A stretch of 64,000 bases of DNA from Alkalibacterium olivapovliticus. GTDB taxonomy: Bacteria > Bacillota > Bacilli > Lactobacillales > Carnobacteriaceae_A. The DNA is taken from NCBI RefSeq assembly GCF_003003275.1, contig NZ_PVTO01000011.1, positions 28,060 to 92,059 on the forward strand, in the 5' to 3' direction. Below the pieces are notes generated by a model that was not told where the DNA came from, did no database searches, and worked only from the letters and a program-made list of their open reading frames with translations. Shown here in pieces: positions 1 to 7,561 of the stretch. Position 1 is the stretch's first letter. Every line of letters begins with the position of its first letter. The translations under genes and the position numbers were made by a program.

Positions 1-743
1 TCGGCTGGGAACAGTCTTACCAGATCATGGGGCTGTTGATTATTGCCTTTACTATTCCAGCTATAGTCATTCCGTACACCCTTGATCCAAGAGATTCTGG
101 TTACTTACCATACGGTTATGTGGAAGTAGACGAAGAAACAGTCAATAAAAAAGGACGGACGATTAAACGGGAAGATCAGAGAGGCGTTAGTGGGCTGTTA
201 TTCGGGCTGATGTTTGCCTTTACGTTGCTTCAAACCATGCTCATTGGCGTTCCTCAGCATTTCCCTGGATTCGCTCAGACGGTCAATCTGACCAGTGGAG
301 TAGGCGCCACCATGCTGTCTTTAGCTATGATCAGCAGTATCGGATTCAAGCTTGGAATGGGCTATATCAGTGATTTTGTCGGGCCCATTAAAAGTACGCT
401 AAGTATGATTTTCCTAGTTGCTGTAGCAAGTTTACTGTTCATCTTTTTCCATACAGAAGGCACCTTATACGCCTCCTCTTTATTATACGGGGCCGTATTC
501 TCGATACCATCAGTTAGTGTCACGTTACTGACAAAAGAATTTTTTGGTCGTTATCATTTTGTCAGGCTGTATCCGATCCTGGCTTTTGCTACCAGTTTAG
601 GTGGGGCTTTATCGATTTCCCTTGTAGGGTATATATTCGACTTCACAGGCTCATACATTCCTGCCTTTATCTTCTCGCTGGCGGTCAATCTTGTGAACTT
701 TGGGATTTTATGGGGTATGGTTAGATTATACAAAAACAAATAA
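1..743 (+). CDS. MFS transporter, C-terminal part (cut by window start)
   Basis: The reading frame is open from base 3 (Gly-Trp-Glu-Gln...) into the first ATG at 27, so the true start lies upstream of the window. About 245 residues are visible. They hold a hydrophilic central loop (about residues 35-65 of the visible part) followed by roughly six hydrophobic segments, the layout of the C-terminal half of a major facilitator superfamily permease. The loop motif GMGYISDFVGP resembles the MFS G-x(3)-D-R/K-x-G loop. The gene lies 37 bp upstream of a lactate oxidase gene, with no terminator between them. This suggests co-transcription and a 2-hydroxy-acid or monocarboxylate substrate, but the substrate is inference only. 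Confidence 0.8.
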   Translation, partial: GWEQSYQIMGLLIIAFTIPAIVIPYTLDPRDSGYLPYGYVEVDEETVNKKGRTIKREDQRGVSGLLFGLMFAFTLLQTMLIGVPQHFPGFAQTVNLTSGVGATMLSLAMISSIGFKLGMGYISDFVGPIKSTLSMIFLVAVASLLFIFFHTEGTLYASSLLYGAVFSIPSVSVTLLTKEFFGRYHFVRLYPILAFATSLGGALSISLVGYIFDFTGSYIPAFIFSLAVNLVNFGILWGMVRLYKNK

Positions 744-780
744 GTGAATGCTTAGTCAATAAGAATTAAGGAGCTGTCAT

Positions 781-1881
781 ATGAGTCAGAATCAGGCAAC
801 TTACACTGCACCTTCAAAAAACCAGTCACTGGACATCGTTAATGTTTACGACCTAGAGCAGCAAGCCAGTCAGATCATTCCAAAAGGAGGGTTTGACTAC
901 ATTGCCGGCGGAGCAGGGGATGAATATACTTTAGATCAGAATATTACGTCATTTAACCAAAAACGTATTCTGCCACGTGTTCTCGCAGATGTCGAAAACC
1001 CTGATACACGAACGACCCTATTTGGAAGTGAACTCCCCTCGCCGATTATCATGGCGCCTATTGCAGCTCATGGTCTCGCTCATGAAAGTAGAGAAGTGGG
1101 AACTGCTAAAGGCGTATCTGATTATGGAACGATACTGTCTATCAGCACCTATACGGGATCTGAGCTTTCAGAAACCTCTAAAGTCATGGGGGACACACCC
1201 AAATGGTTTCAACTATACATGAGTAAGGATAACGAAGTGAATAAAGCCATCATTGATGATGCGAAAGCAGACGGCGCTACAGCAATTGTGTTGACCGCAG
1301 ATGCGACTGTTATGGGCAACAGAGAAAAGGACAAGCTGAACCAATTTGTGTTCCCATTTGATATGCCGATTGTGTCGCGTTATTTGAGAGGCTTTATCGA
1401 AGACAGGGCGCTCAATAATATTTATCTGGAATCCAAACAGAAAATCAATACAGACGATGTCAGATTTATTGCGGAGTATTCCGACATGCCGGTGATTGTT
1501 AAAGGCATTCAGGCGCCGGAAGATGCTATAAAAGCAATCGATGCTGGTGCGGCAGGGATTTGGGTGTCGAACCACGGGGGACGTCAACTAGACGGGGCGC
1601 CAGGCTCTTTTGAGACATTGGCTTTGATTTCTGAAGCTGTATCAAAACGCGTACCTATCATATTTGACAGTGGGATAAGACGGGGTGAACACATTTTTAA
1701 AGCACTGGCCATGGGAGCGGACTGTGTCGCGATAGGCCGGCCAGTATTATATGGACTGGCGCTTGGAGGAGCAAAAGGCGTCACGTCCGTTTTTGAGTAT
1801 TTTGAGAATGATTTAAAACGAGTCATGCAGTTGGCTGGAACGCAGACAGTTGAAGATATTAAGAAAACCGCTTTAGTTTAA
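781..1881 (+). CDS. lox: FMN-dependent L-lactate oxidase (alpha-hydroxy-acid oxidase family)
   Basis: This cytoplasmic TIM-barrel flavoenzyme is expected to oxidise L-lactate to pyruvate with O2, giving H2O2. From memory of Aerococcus viridans lactate oxidase the protein aligns almost without gaps: Tyr40, Ala95 in MAPIAAHG (Ala rather than Gly is linked to oxidase rather than monooxygenase behaviour), Tyr215 in NNIY, and catalytic His265 and Arg268 in SNHGGRQ. One difference stands out: the residue matching active-site Tyr191 is Phe191 (FVFPF). At 366 aa it is slightly shorter than the 374-aa Aerococcus enzyme, lacking its C-terminal tail. AAGGAG at 768-773 supports the ATG at 781. It follows an MFS transporter gene and ends in a strong terminator. 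Confidence 0.9.
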   Translation: MSQNQATYTAPSKNQSLDIVNVYDLEQQASQIIPKGGFDYIAGGAGDEYTLDQNITSFNQKRILPRVLADVENPDTRTTLFGSELPSPIIMAPIAAHGLAHESREVGTAKGVSDYGTILSISTYTGSELSETSKVMGDTPKWFQLYMSKDNEVNKAIIDDAKADGATAIVLTADATVMGNREKDKLNQFVFPFDMPIVSRYLRGFIEDRALNNIYLESKQKINTDDVRFIAEYSDMPVIVKGIQAPEDAIKAIDAGAAGIWVSNHGGRQLDGAPGSFETLALISEAVSKRVPIIFDSGIRRGEHIFKALAMGADCVAIGRPVLYGLALGGAKGVTSVFEYFENDLKRVMQLAGTQTVEDIKKTALV

Positions 1882-1891
1882 ATATAAAGCT

Positions 1892-1941
1892 AGCCTTTAC
1901 CGCAGAATCTGTAAAAAGATTCGCTGGTGAAGGCTTTTTTT
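1892..1941 (+). terminator. Rho-independent terminator of lox
   Basis: AGCCTTTACC...AGAATC pairs with GATTC...GGTGAAGGCT around a short A-rich loop, followed by seven T. It closes the MFS-lox transcription unit. Confidence 0.85.
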
Positions 1942-2108
1942 AATTAACTGGACATCATTCGTCACAAAGGACTTCTGCTGATTCCTAAGCGTAATACTGT
2001 TTTGGTCTTTTAATAATTTTCTTCTTCCATAACTAGGGAGATAGATCTTCAAGGGTTACGTTTCCTCTATTTGCATAATAACAAAACCGTCGATGTGTTT
2101 TATTATTA
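1942..2108. other. AT-rich intergenic stretch without recognised content
   Basis: Between the lox terminator and the next promoter I see no open reading frame with a ribosome binding site and no convincing hairpin. It separates the lactate oxidase unit from the kinase cluster. Confidence 0.5.
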
Positions 2109-2133
2109 TTTGTTGTCGTTTGTTGTCGTTTGT
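2109..2133 (+). promoter_or_regulatory. Tandem direct repeat next to promoter, candidate DeoR-type operator
   Basis: The 10-mer TTTGTTGTCG occurs twice head to tail (2109-2118, 2119-2128) and is followed by a third partial copy TTTGT. The block directly abuts the -35 box at 2135. DeoR/GlpR-family repressors often bind short direct repeats, and a DeoR-type gene sits at the end of this cluster (5783-6556). A related string, CGACAAAACTAAACAA, occurs in inverted sense at 6682-6697 in front of the RpiB gene. Confidence 0.5.
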
Positions 2134-2134
2134 A

Positions 2135-2163
2135 TTGACAGCGATTTCAATAATCGGTATGAT
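2135..2163 (+). promoter_or_regulatory. SigA promoter of the kinase cluster
   Basis: Perfect -35 TTGACA (2135-2140), 17-bp spacer and -10 TATGAT (2158-2163). Transcription would start near 2170, leaving a leader of about 100 nt before the first gene. Confidence 0.85.
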
Positions 2164-2174
2164 AGAGCTAAGAT

Positions 2175-2219
2175 AAACGGGCTGTTAGAACTGCTTTTTT
2201 CATAAAATGTAAGCCGTTT
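2175..2219 (+). promoter_or_regulatory. Leader hairpin, possible attenuator
   Basis: AAACGGGCT at 2175-2183 can pair with AGCCGTTT at 2212-2219. Inside it GCTGTT and AACTGC plus six T could form a small competing terminator-like hairpin. The pairing is imperfect, so this is a weak call. Confidence 0.3.
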
Positions 2220-2273
2220 AATTGTGATTTTATTACCACTACTTTTTTAATAGAGTGTATAGGAGGATGAAGA

Positions 2274-3104
2274 ATGACCATAAAATTTGGATGCCAGGGA
2301 TCGACATGGGTGCTCAATTATGATATTGAAGCGGACGTGATCGACCAGTTAATGGATGACGTACAAAATGCGGGGTTTGAAGGAATCGATATTCAAGTTG
2401 CTTTGCTGGGGAAATACAGAGAACACCCTGAAAAACTGAAAAAAGAACTGGACAACAGAGGGTTGGAACTGGCTGCCTTGACTTTACCGACGAGCTTTAA
2501 AGGTGGAGAAGAAAGTGATGCCGAGCGTAAAGATTCAGAATACTATATGGATTACTTAAAGCATTTCCCTGGAGCGCTCTTAAACGTTCCATCTCGAGTA
2601 GAAGAAAGTCGAGATAATCTGGAACAGAGACAAAAAGAGATTATAGAAGGTGCTAACAAGCTGGGAAAACGGGCTAAAGCGAAAGGGATCATAACCTCTA
2701 TCCACCCGATTTCCTATGAAACATCTTATTTCAGGTTCAAGGATGATTACGACAGACTTCTTCAGGGATTGAATCCTGACGATATGGGTTACACACCTGA
2801 CGTTGGCCATTTAACCTTTGGTGATATCGATGCTGTTGAACTGATCAAGGAATATCGTCCACTCATCAGACACGTCCACTTCAAAGACGCGACTTATTCT
2901 AAAGAGTGGAAAAAAATGGGGACTGGCGATATCGATTTCAAGGGCTGCGTTCAGGCATTAGTTGATACAGATTATGACGGATGGATCATGGTGGAAGAAG
3001 AAACAGAACTGGCTCAGAAAGAAACGCGTAAAGTGATTAAAGATATCAGTGATTACGTCAATAGAGAATTGAAACCGATTATTGAAGCTGGTAAGCAAAC
3101 ATAA
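2274..3104 (+). CDS. Sugar phosphate isomerase/epimerase, xylose-isomerase-like TIM barrel
   Basis: At 276 aa this matches the AP-endonuclease-2/xylose-isomerase-like TIM-barrel fold. Metal-binding signatures are visible: SIHPISYE about residues 142-149, DVGHLTFG about 176-183, HVHFKD about 200-205 and the C-terminal MVEEE. AGGAGG at 2262-2267 supports the ATG. It is first in a cluster with DhaK- and DhaL-type kinase genes, a beta-hydroxyacid dehydrogenase gene and an RpiB-type isomerase gene. In described tetritol pathways (EryH of Brucella, LerI of Mycobacterium) a TIM barrel of this kind isomerises L-erythrulose 1-phosphate. That role is inferred here from gene context; members of the family vary widely in substrate. 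Confidence 0.75.
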   Translation: MTIKFGCQGSTWVLNYDIEADVIDQLMDDVQNAGFEGIDIQVALLGKYREHPEKLKKELDNRGLELAALTLPTSFKGGEESDAERKDSEYYMDYLKHFPGALLNVPSRVEESRDNLEQRQKEIIEGANKLGKRAKAKGIITSIHPISYETSYFRFKDDYDRLLQGLNPDDMGYTPDVGHLTFGDIDAVELIKEYRPLIRHVHFKDATYSKEWKKMGTGDIDFKGCVQALVDTDYDGWIMVEEETELAQKETRKVIKDISDYVNRELKPIIEAGKQT

Positions 3105-3135
3105 GTATTTCGAAACTATATGAAGAGGTGATTCG

Positions 3136-4130
3136 ATGAAAAAGTTAATTAATAATCCTGATCAGGTCGTTGAAGAAATGATCGAAGGGTATGCTTTAGC
3201 TCATAAAGATTCAGTAAAAGTGCTGGAAAATAAACGGTCGATCGTATCTACTAAAGAGACGATCGATAAGAAAGTCGGTATTCTGATTGGAGGCGGATCC
3301 GGACATGAGCCTGCATTCTTAGGTTATATTGGCGAGGGAATGGCTGATGGCGTAGCAGTGGGAAATATATTTGCTTCTCCACCTCCCTCACCCATACTGG
3401 AAACGACAAAAGCCATTGATAAAGGTGCTGGAGTCGTTTATTTGTATGGGAATTATGCTGGAGACGTTATGAACTTTGGAATGGCAGCTGAATTGGCTGA
3501 CATGGAAGGGATTACTGTCAAGTCTGCCTTAACTTCGGATGATGTGGCTTCAGCTCCACTTGAAGAAAAAGAAAAACGCAGAGGGATCGCAGGCGAATTT
3601 TTCGTGTTTAAAACAGCCGGAGCAGCTGCAGACAAAGGATATGATATCGACGGGGTCGTGCGTATTGCTGAACTGACAAACAACAATACACGCTCGATGG
3701 GTGTTGGATTATCACCGTGCTATCTTCCTCAAACGGGCGAACCAAGTTTCGAGCTGGGTGAAGATTAAATGGAACTGGGCTTGGGACATCACGGTGAACC
3801 AGGAATTAAAAAAGTCCACTGGGTACGGCCGACGAAGTAGCGGACGAACTAATGACACGTATTATGGAAGAACTGAATGTGGTAGATGAAGAAGTAGCCG
3901 TTCTAGTGAACGGACTGGGATCAACGCCACAAATGGATCTGTACATTTTATTCAGACGAGTAGAGCAGATTTTAAGCGAAAAAGGGATTACAATTTACCG
4001 TTCTTATGTGGGAGACTACATTACCTCTCTTGAAATGGGTGGCGCATCGATCACTGTAACGAAACTGACGGACGAGTTGAAAGAGCTGATCGATCATCCA
4101 GTTGATTGTCCGGCATTTACACAAAAATAA
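3136..4130 (+). pseudogene. dhaK: dhaK-type ketose kinase gene, broken by a stop codon and a frameshift
   Basis: An intact gene would give about 331 aa, the normal DhaK length, binding dihydroxyacetone or a related ketose and taking phosphate through DhaL. The N-terminal 210 codons are intact, with the GGGSGHEPAFLGYIG motif. At 3766-3768 a TAA stands where FELGED-E-MELG expects Glu, a single-base change from GAA. The same frame then reads MELGLGHHGEPGIKK until one base is missing in or next to the A-run 3808-3813. The remainder (TADEVADELM...VDCPAFTQK) continues in another frame to 4130. The substrate-binding His of HHGEPG lies behind the stop, so neither fragment should work alone. Assembly error remains possible, but two separate lesions within 50 bp argue for real decay. 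Confidence 0.85.
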
Positions 4131-4142
4131 GGGGGAGACCAA

Positions 4143-4778
4143 TTGAAACTTAAAGCAGATGATATAAATGCATACCTTAAAGCCGTTACGAAAAAAGTTG
4201 AAGAAGAAAAGAATTACCTGAGTGAACTGGACCGAAAATTGGGGGATGGGGATCATGGCGTCACGATGTCGATCGGATTCACTGCAGTTGACAAGAAAAT
4301 GGATGAACTGAAGGATGAACAGAAAATCAAACCGATTCTGACCAGTGCCGGCATGAGTTTTCTCGATGCAGTCGGCTCATCAGTTGGGCCACTTTATGCC
4401 AGCGGCTTGTTAAAAGCAGGAAACAGCGTCGGCGACAAGGAAGAGCTATCTGATGAAGACATCGTTACATTGTGGAGCAGTTTTGTTGATGGCGTTGAAC
4501 ACCGTAGCGGGGCTAAAGTTGGCGACAAGACGATTCTGGACACCCTTATTCCTTTCAGAGACAGCCTGACTGACTCGACAGACACTACAGACGTTTTAGA
4601 GCAATTCAAGGAAGCAGTAGAAGCAGGAAAAAAAGGGATGGAAGAGACTGAACAAATGCAGTCAAGTATCGGTCGATCCAGTCGATTAGGTGAACGGTCG
4701 ATCGGGACTAAAGATCCTGGTGCAACCTCAGCGTATTTGATCATTCAGGCATTTTTGGATTACATGCAATCTGTTTAA
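4143..4778 (+). CDS. dhaL: DhaL-type ATP-binding kinase subunit
   Basis: At 211 aa this is the nucleotide-binding partner of DhaK. The Mg-ADP/ATP-coordinating motif GDGDHG is at about residues 31-36, SVGPLYAS lies mid-protein, and the conserved SRLGERSIGTKDPGA is near the end. Translation starts at TTG 4143 behind AAGGGGGA; no better ATG is present nearby. It follows the broken dhaK by 12 bp, as in intact DhaKL operons. DhaL may be ATP-dependent or may belong to the PTS-dependent DhaKLM type. No DhaM gene is visible here, favouring the ATP-dependent kind. The gene itself looks intact, so its loss of function, if any, comes from dhaK. Confidence 0.85.
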   Translation: MKLKADDINAYLKAVTKKVEEEKNYLSELDRKLGDGDHGVTMSIGFTAVDKKMDELKDEQKIKPILTSAGMSFLDAVGSSVGPLYASGLLKAGNSVGDKEELSDEDIVTLWSSFVDGVEHRSGAKVGDKTILDTLIPFRDSLTDSTDTTDVLEQFKEAVEAGKKGMEETEQMQSSIGRSSRLGERSIGTKDPGATSAYLIIQAFLDYMQSV

Positions 4779-4826
4779 TCAACAGGGACGTATAAAACTC
4801 AGGAAGACTAATATGGAGGCTAATGA

Positions 4827-5714
4827 ATGAATACAATCGGATTTATCGGGTTAGGTATCATGGGGAAACCAATGACTTTGAATTTAATCAAAGCGGGCTA
4901 TTCCCTGTATGTGGCTGATCTCAATGAACGTGCAGTAAATGAAGTCTGTAAAAAAGGAGCCATCAGTTCTTCTTATGCAGAAATGACTGAAAAGTGTGAG
5001 GTTATTATCCTGATGCTGCCTCATGGGAAAATCGTGATGGATGTATTGTTTGGACCAGAAGGATTGTCCAGTCACTTGAAGGCGGGATCTTTAGTGATCG
5101 ACATGAGTTCCATTTCACCGGTCGAAACCAAATTGTTTGCAGAAAAACTGGCCCTACAGAATGTGTCGTTAGTGGATGCACCGGTCAGTGGTGGAGAACC
5201 TAAAGCAATAGATGGATCGATGGCTATCATGGCAGGTGGAACTGACCAGGACTTTTCAAGAGCTTTGCCTTATTTTGAAGTAATGGGCGGAAACGTCGTA
5301 CACATGGGAGACGTCGGGACAGGATCAGCAACCAAACTAGTCAATCAGATTATGGTCAGTATCCATTTAGGCGCATTGTCTGAAGCGGCGATCTTTGCCA
5401 GCAAATCAGGCATTGATTTAAACAAAATGTATGAAGCCATCAGCAATGGACTGGCCGGAAGTGCTGTCATGGATGCCAAGATTCCGATGATCGTAAACCG
5501 GGACTTTGAACCAGGTGGAAAGATGGCCACCAATTTCAAAGATTTAAGGAACATTAAAGATGCTGCTAATGCACTGAACGTTCCATTGCCATTGACTTCA
5601 ATGGTAGAGGATATTTTTAGAGGACAGATAGCGAATGGCAATGGAAATAAAGATCATTCCTATATTTTAAATTATTATGAACAGACAGCCAACCACACGA
5701 TCAGACATGATTAA
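4827..5714 (+). CDS. NAD(P)-dependent beta-hydroxyacid dehydrogenase (GarR/GlxR-like)
   Basis: At 295 aa this has an N-terminal Rossmann motif GFIGLGIMGKPM, the substrate-binding signature DAPVSGGEPKAIDGSM around residue 120, and the catalytic Lys region GSATKLVNQ around residue 170. These mark the 3-hydroxyisobutyrate / 2-hydroxy-3-oxopropionate reductase family. GGAGG at 4815-4819 supports the ATG. It is the last gene of the rightward part of the cluster and is followed by a terminator. Tartronate semialdehyde reductase is the most common annotation, but in a tetrose context a four-carbon 3-hydroxyacid is equally plausible. Substrate unknown. Confidence 0.85.
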   Translation: MNTIGFIGLGIMGKPMTLNLIKAGYSLYVADLNERAVNEVCKKGAISSSYAEMTEKCEVIILMLPHGKIVMDVLFGPEGLSSHLKAGSLVIDMSSISPVETKLFAEKLALQNVSLVDAPVSGGEPKAIDGSMAIMAGGTDQDFSRALPYFEVMGGNVVHMGDVGTGSATKLVNQIMVSIHLGALSEAAIFASKSGIDLNKMYEAISNGLAGSAVMDAKIPMIVNRDFEPGGKMATNFKDLRNIKDAANALNVPLPLTSMVEDIFRGQIANGNGNKDHSYILNYYEQTANHTIRHD

Positions 5715-5726
5715 ACCTTAAGATAA

Positions 5727-5763
5727 AAAAAGAAGACAGCATTAGTCAGCTGTCTTTTCTTTT
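5727..5763. terminator. Bidirectional terminator between convergent genes
   Basis: AAAAGAAGACAGC pairs with GCTGTCTTTTCTTTT around the loop ATTAGTCA. With A-runs on one side and T-runs on the other it can stop the rightward cluster and the leftward deoR-type gene. Confidence 0.85.
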
Positions 5764-5782
5764 ATAACGGCGACTAATCTTT

Positions 5783-6556
5783 TTAAACTAAGTGTATAGA
5801 ACTGTCCGTATACTGTTGTTTTAAAGAAGGGTCAATGGTCTTTAAATTTGTAATGAACAAATCGACGTCTTTAGAAGAGGCAAAAGAGGCGATTGAACTT
5901 TTTTCCAGTTTTGAACTATCGATCAGAGCATAGACTTGTTTAGCTTCTTCAACCATTTTACGTTTCAACTCGACTTCATATAAGTTGAAATCGGTCAGGC
6001 CGTCAGCCAGACTGAATGCGTGAGCAGATAAGAATGCCATATCGATATTGACTGATTTGAGGATATGGCTGCCTAACACACCCTCTATAGCATTGGACGT
6101 ACCTTTGACGACTCCGCCTATAATGATTGTGGTGATGTTGGGATTGGTCTTCAGTAAGTTCACATTATTTAAACCATTTGTCAGGATCATTAAGCGTAAA
6201 GAGGAGTCATTGATTAAAAGAGCGAGCTCATAAGCTGTGGAGCTGGCATCAAGAACGATGCAGCTGTCGTTTTGTATATAATCAAACGCTTTTTTCGCAA
6301 TCTCAACTTTATATTTGTGATTCTCTTTCTTTCTAGACTGGAAATTTTCTTCTATTTTAGCTTTAGATGGGGAAGATTGAATAGTTGTAGCGCCACCGTG
6401 CGTTCGAATCAACTGTTTGTTTTCATTTAAATAGTTCAAGTCCGACCGAATAGTGGCAGGAGAGAACTTTAACAGGGAAGTCAGTTCATTGACCGTTACT
6501 GAACCCTGATCATTTAATACCTCGATTATTTTTTTGTGTCTGTCTTCAGTAAACAT
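5783..6556 (-). CDS. DeoR/GlpR-family transcriptional repressor
   Basis: At 257 aa this has the DeoR-type winged helix at residues 1-55 (RHKKIIEVLNDQGSVTVNEL...SPATIRSDLNYL...THGGA) followed by the sugar-phosphate-sensing domain, with ILDASST-like and TNGLNN segments. Such proteins usually repress the neighbouring catabolic operon and are released by a phosphorylated intermediate. The ATG is preceded by AGGAGG (reverse strand, about 6565-6570). It faces away from the RpiB gene and towards the kinase cluster, whose promoter carries a tandem repeat at 2109-2133 that could be its operator. Confidence 0.85.
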   Translation of the reverse strand: MFTEDRHKKIIEVLNDQGSVTVNELTSLLKFSPATIRSDLNYLNENKQLIRTHGGATTIQSSPSKAKIEENFQSRKKENHKYKVEIAKKAFDYIQNDSCIVLDASSTAYELALLINDSSLRLMILTNGLNNVNLLKTNPNITTIIIGGVVKGTSNAIEGVLGSHILKSVNIDMAFLSAHAFSLADGLTDFNLYEVELKRKMVEEAKQVYALIDSSKLEKSSIASFASSKDVDLFITNLKTIDPSLKQQYTDSSIHLV

Positions 6557-6711
6557 GTCGGTTGACCTCCTAGAGAAGTGTAGCAGTTAGTATATTCATT
6601 ATAATGTATTTACGAAGGAAAATAAACGAAGGTGACAATAAGATTAAAAAAAACGACTAAACTCAATAAGAAAAGTGAAGTTTCGACAAAACTAAACAAT
6701 AAAAGAAAAGG
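6557..6711. promoter_or_regulatory. Divergent promoter region between deoR-type gene and RpiB gene
   Basis: AT-rich with TATAAT-like -10 elements on the reverse strand (near 6598-6604). The heptamer ACGAAGG occurs twice (6612-6618, 6627-6633), and CGACAAAACTAAACAA at 6682-6697 resembles the inverse of the repeats at 2109-2133. These are candidate binding sites for the DeoR-type repressor. Confidence 0.4.
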
Positions 6712-6720
6712 ATGATAAAC

Positions 6721-7188
6721 ATGTTAATCGGTATTGGTGCGGATCATAATGCTTTTGACGCTAAAGAAGAATTGAAAACATATATTGAAGAACTGGGCCA
6801 TGAAGTAAAAGACTACGGCTGTTATTCTGCTGATGATGTGGATTACCCCGGGATCGCTTTTAAAACGGCTGAAGGCGTCATAAACGAAGAAGTGGAAAGA
6901 GGGATTCTTATTTGTGGTACTGGAGTCGGAATGGCTATCTCAGCCAACAAAATTAAAGGCATCCGTGCAGCACAAGTCCATGACCCTTATTCCGCAGAGC
7001 GTGCGCAGTTAAGCAATAACGCTCAGATCATAACGTTCGGATCAAAAGTCATTGGGGTGGAAGTCATGAAGCTCTTGACGAAAGAGTATTTGTCTCACAC
7101 ATTCCAGGGAGGAAACTCAGGCAGAAAAGTGCAGCAGATCATTGATAAGGAGCAAGATAATGATTTAGGTTCCGGCTCGTCATGTTAA
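6721..7188 (+). CDS. RpiB/LacAB-family sugar phosphate isomerase
   Basis: At 155 aa this carries the hallmarks of the RpiB family: GADHNAFDAKEELK at the start, DYPGIAFKTAEGV, and the catalytic Cys65 in ICGTGVGMAISANK. AAAGG at 6707-6711 touches the ATG at 6712 but lies 9 bases before the ATG at 6721, so the latter is the better start. In erythritol-type pathways an RpiB homologue (EryI/DerI) converts D-erythrulose 4-phosphate to D-erythrose 4-phosphate. Ribose 5-phosphate or allose 6-phosphate isomerase is the alternative. The divergent DeoR-type gene and the kinase cluster favour a dedicated catabolic role. Confidence 0.8.
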   Translation: MLIGIGADHNAFDAKEELKTYIEELGHEVKDYGCYSADDVDYPGIAFKTAEGVINEEVERGILICGTGVGMAISANKIKGIRAAQVHDPYSAERAQLSNNAQIITFGSKVIGVEVMKLLTKEYLSHTFQGGNSGRKVQQIIDKEQDNDLGSGSSC

Positions 7189-7217
7189 ACTGAGAAAGTT
7201 TAATAGCAATATCTTAG

Positions 7218-7258
7218 AACACCCATGCGTTTCTTTTTGAAACTTATGGGTGTTTTAA
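7218..7258 (+). terminator. Terminator of the RpiB gene
   Basis: ACACCCAT and ATGGGTGT pair, with an inner GTTTC/GAAAC stem, followed by TTTT. Confidence 0.75.
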
Positions 7259-7292
7259 TTTGAAACAGAAATACATTTTACTGTTTCAAATT
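7257..7292. repeat. Perfect 12-bp inverted repeat
   Basis: AATTTGAAACAG (7257-7268) and CTGTTTCAAATT (7281-7292) flank a 12-nt AT-rich centre. There is no T-run, so it is not a classic terminator. It lies directly behind the RpiB terminator at the left edge of a 760-bp non-coding block. Confidence 0.75.
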
Positions 7293-7531
7293 AAAACAGT
7301 ATTTGGATAGTGATTAACTGATTTCACGCTTAAAGTTAATTAAGATATTACATATACAAAGCACTATCTGTATATAATAGTTTGCAGATTATAAACAGAT
7401 AGTTTTCAAATCTGGTTGTGATGAAAGAAATGGAAGGAATTGAACTTTAATGAAGACAGCTACGATTTATCAGATTTAAAATTAAATTCTAATTGAGCGT
7501 TTGTGTATAAAAATTAAATATGAATTAAGAA

Positions 7532-7556
7532 GAGCCTGGACTATCGATCCAGGCTC
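7532..7556. repeat. Perfect 9-bp hairpin at the edge of the 51-bp array
   Basis: GAGCCTGGA (7532-7540) and TCCAGGCTC (7548-7556) flank CTATCGA. It sits 5 bp before the tandem array and is GC-richer than its surroundings. It has no T-run on either strand. Confidence 0.7.
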
Positions 7557-7561
7557 AATGG

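Noticed and set aside
3766..3815. Programmed frameshift or stop-codon read-through in dhaK
   Set aside because: Two different lesions (an in-frame TAA and a missing base) would both have to be bypassed and no recoding signal such as a slippery heptamer with pseudoknot is evident; DhaK genes are normally uninterrupted.
3852..4130. Separate small gene for the DhaK C-terminal part
   Set aside because: No ribosome binding site, and the sequence is clearly the continuation of the broken dhaK.
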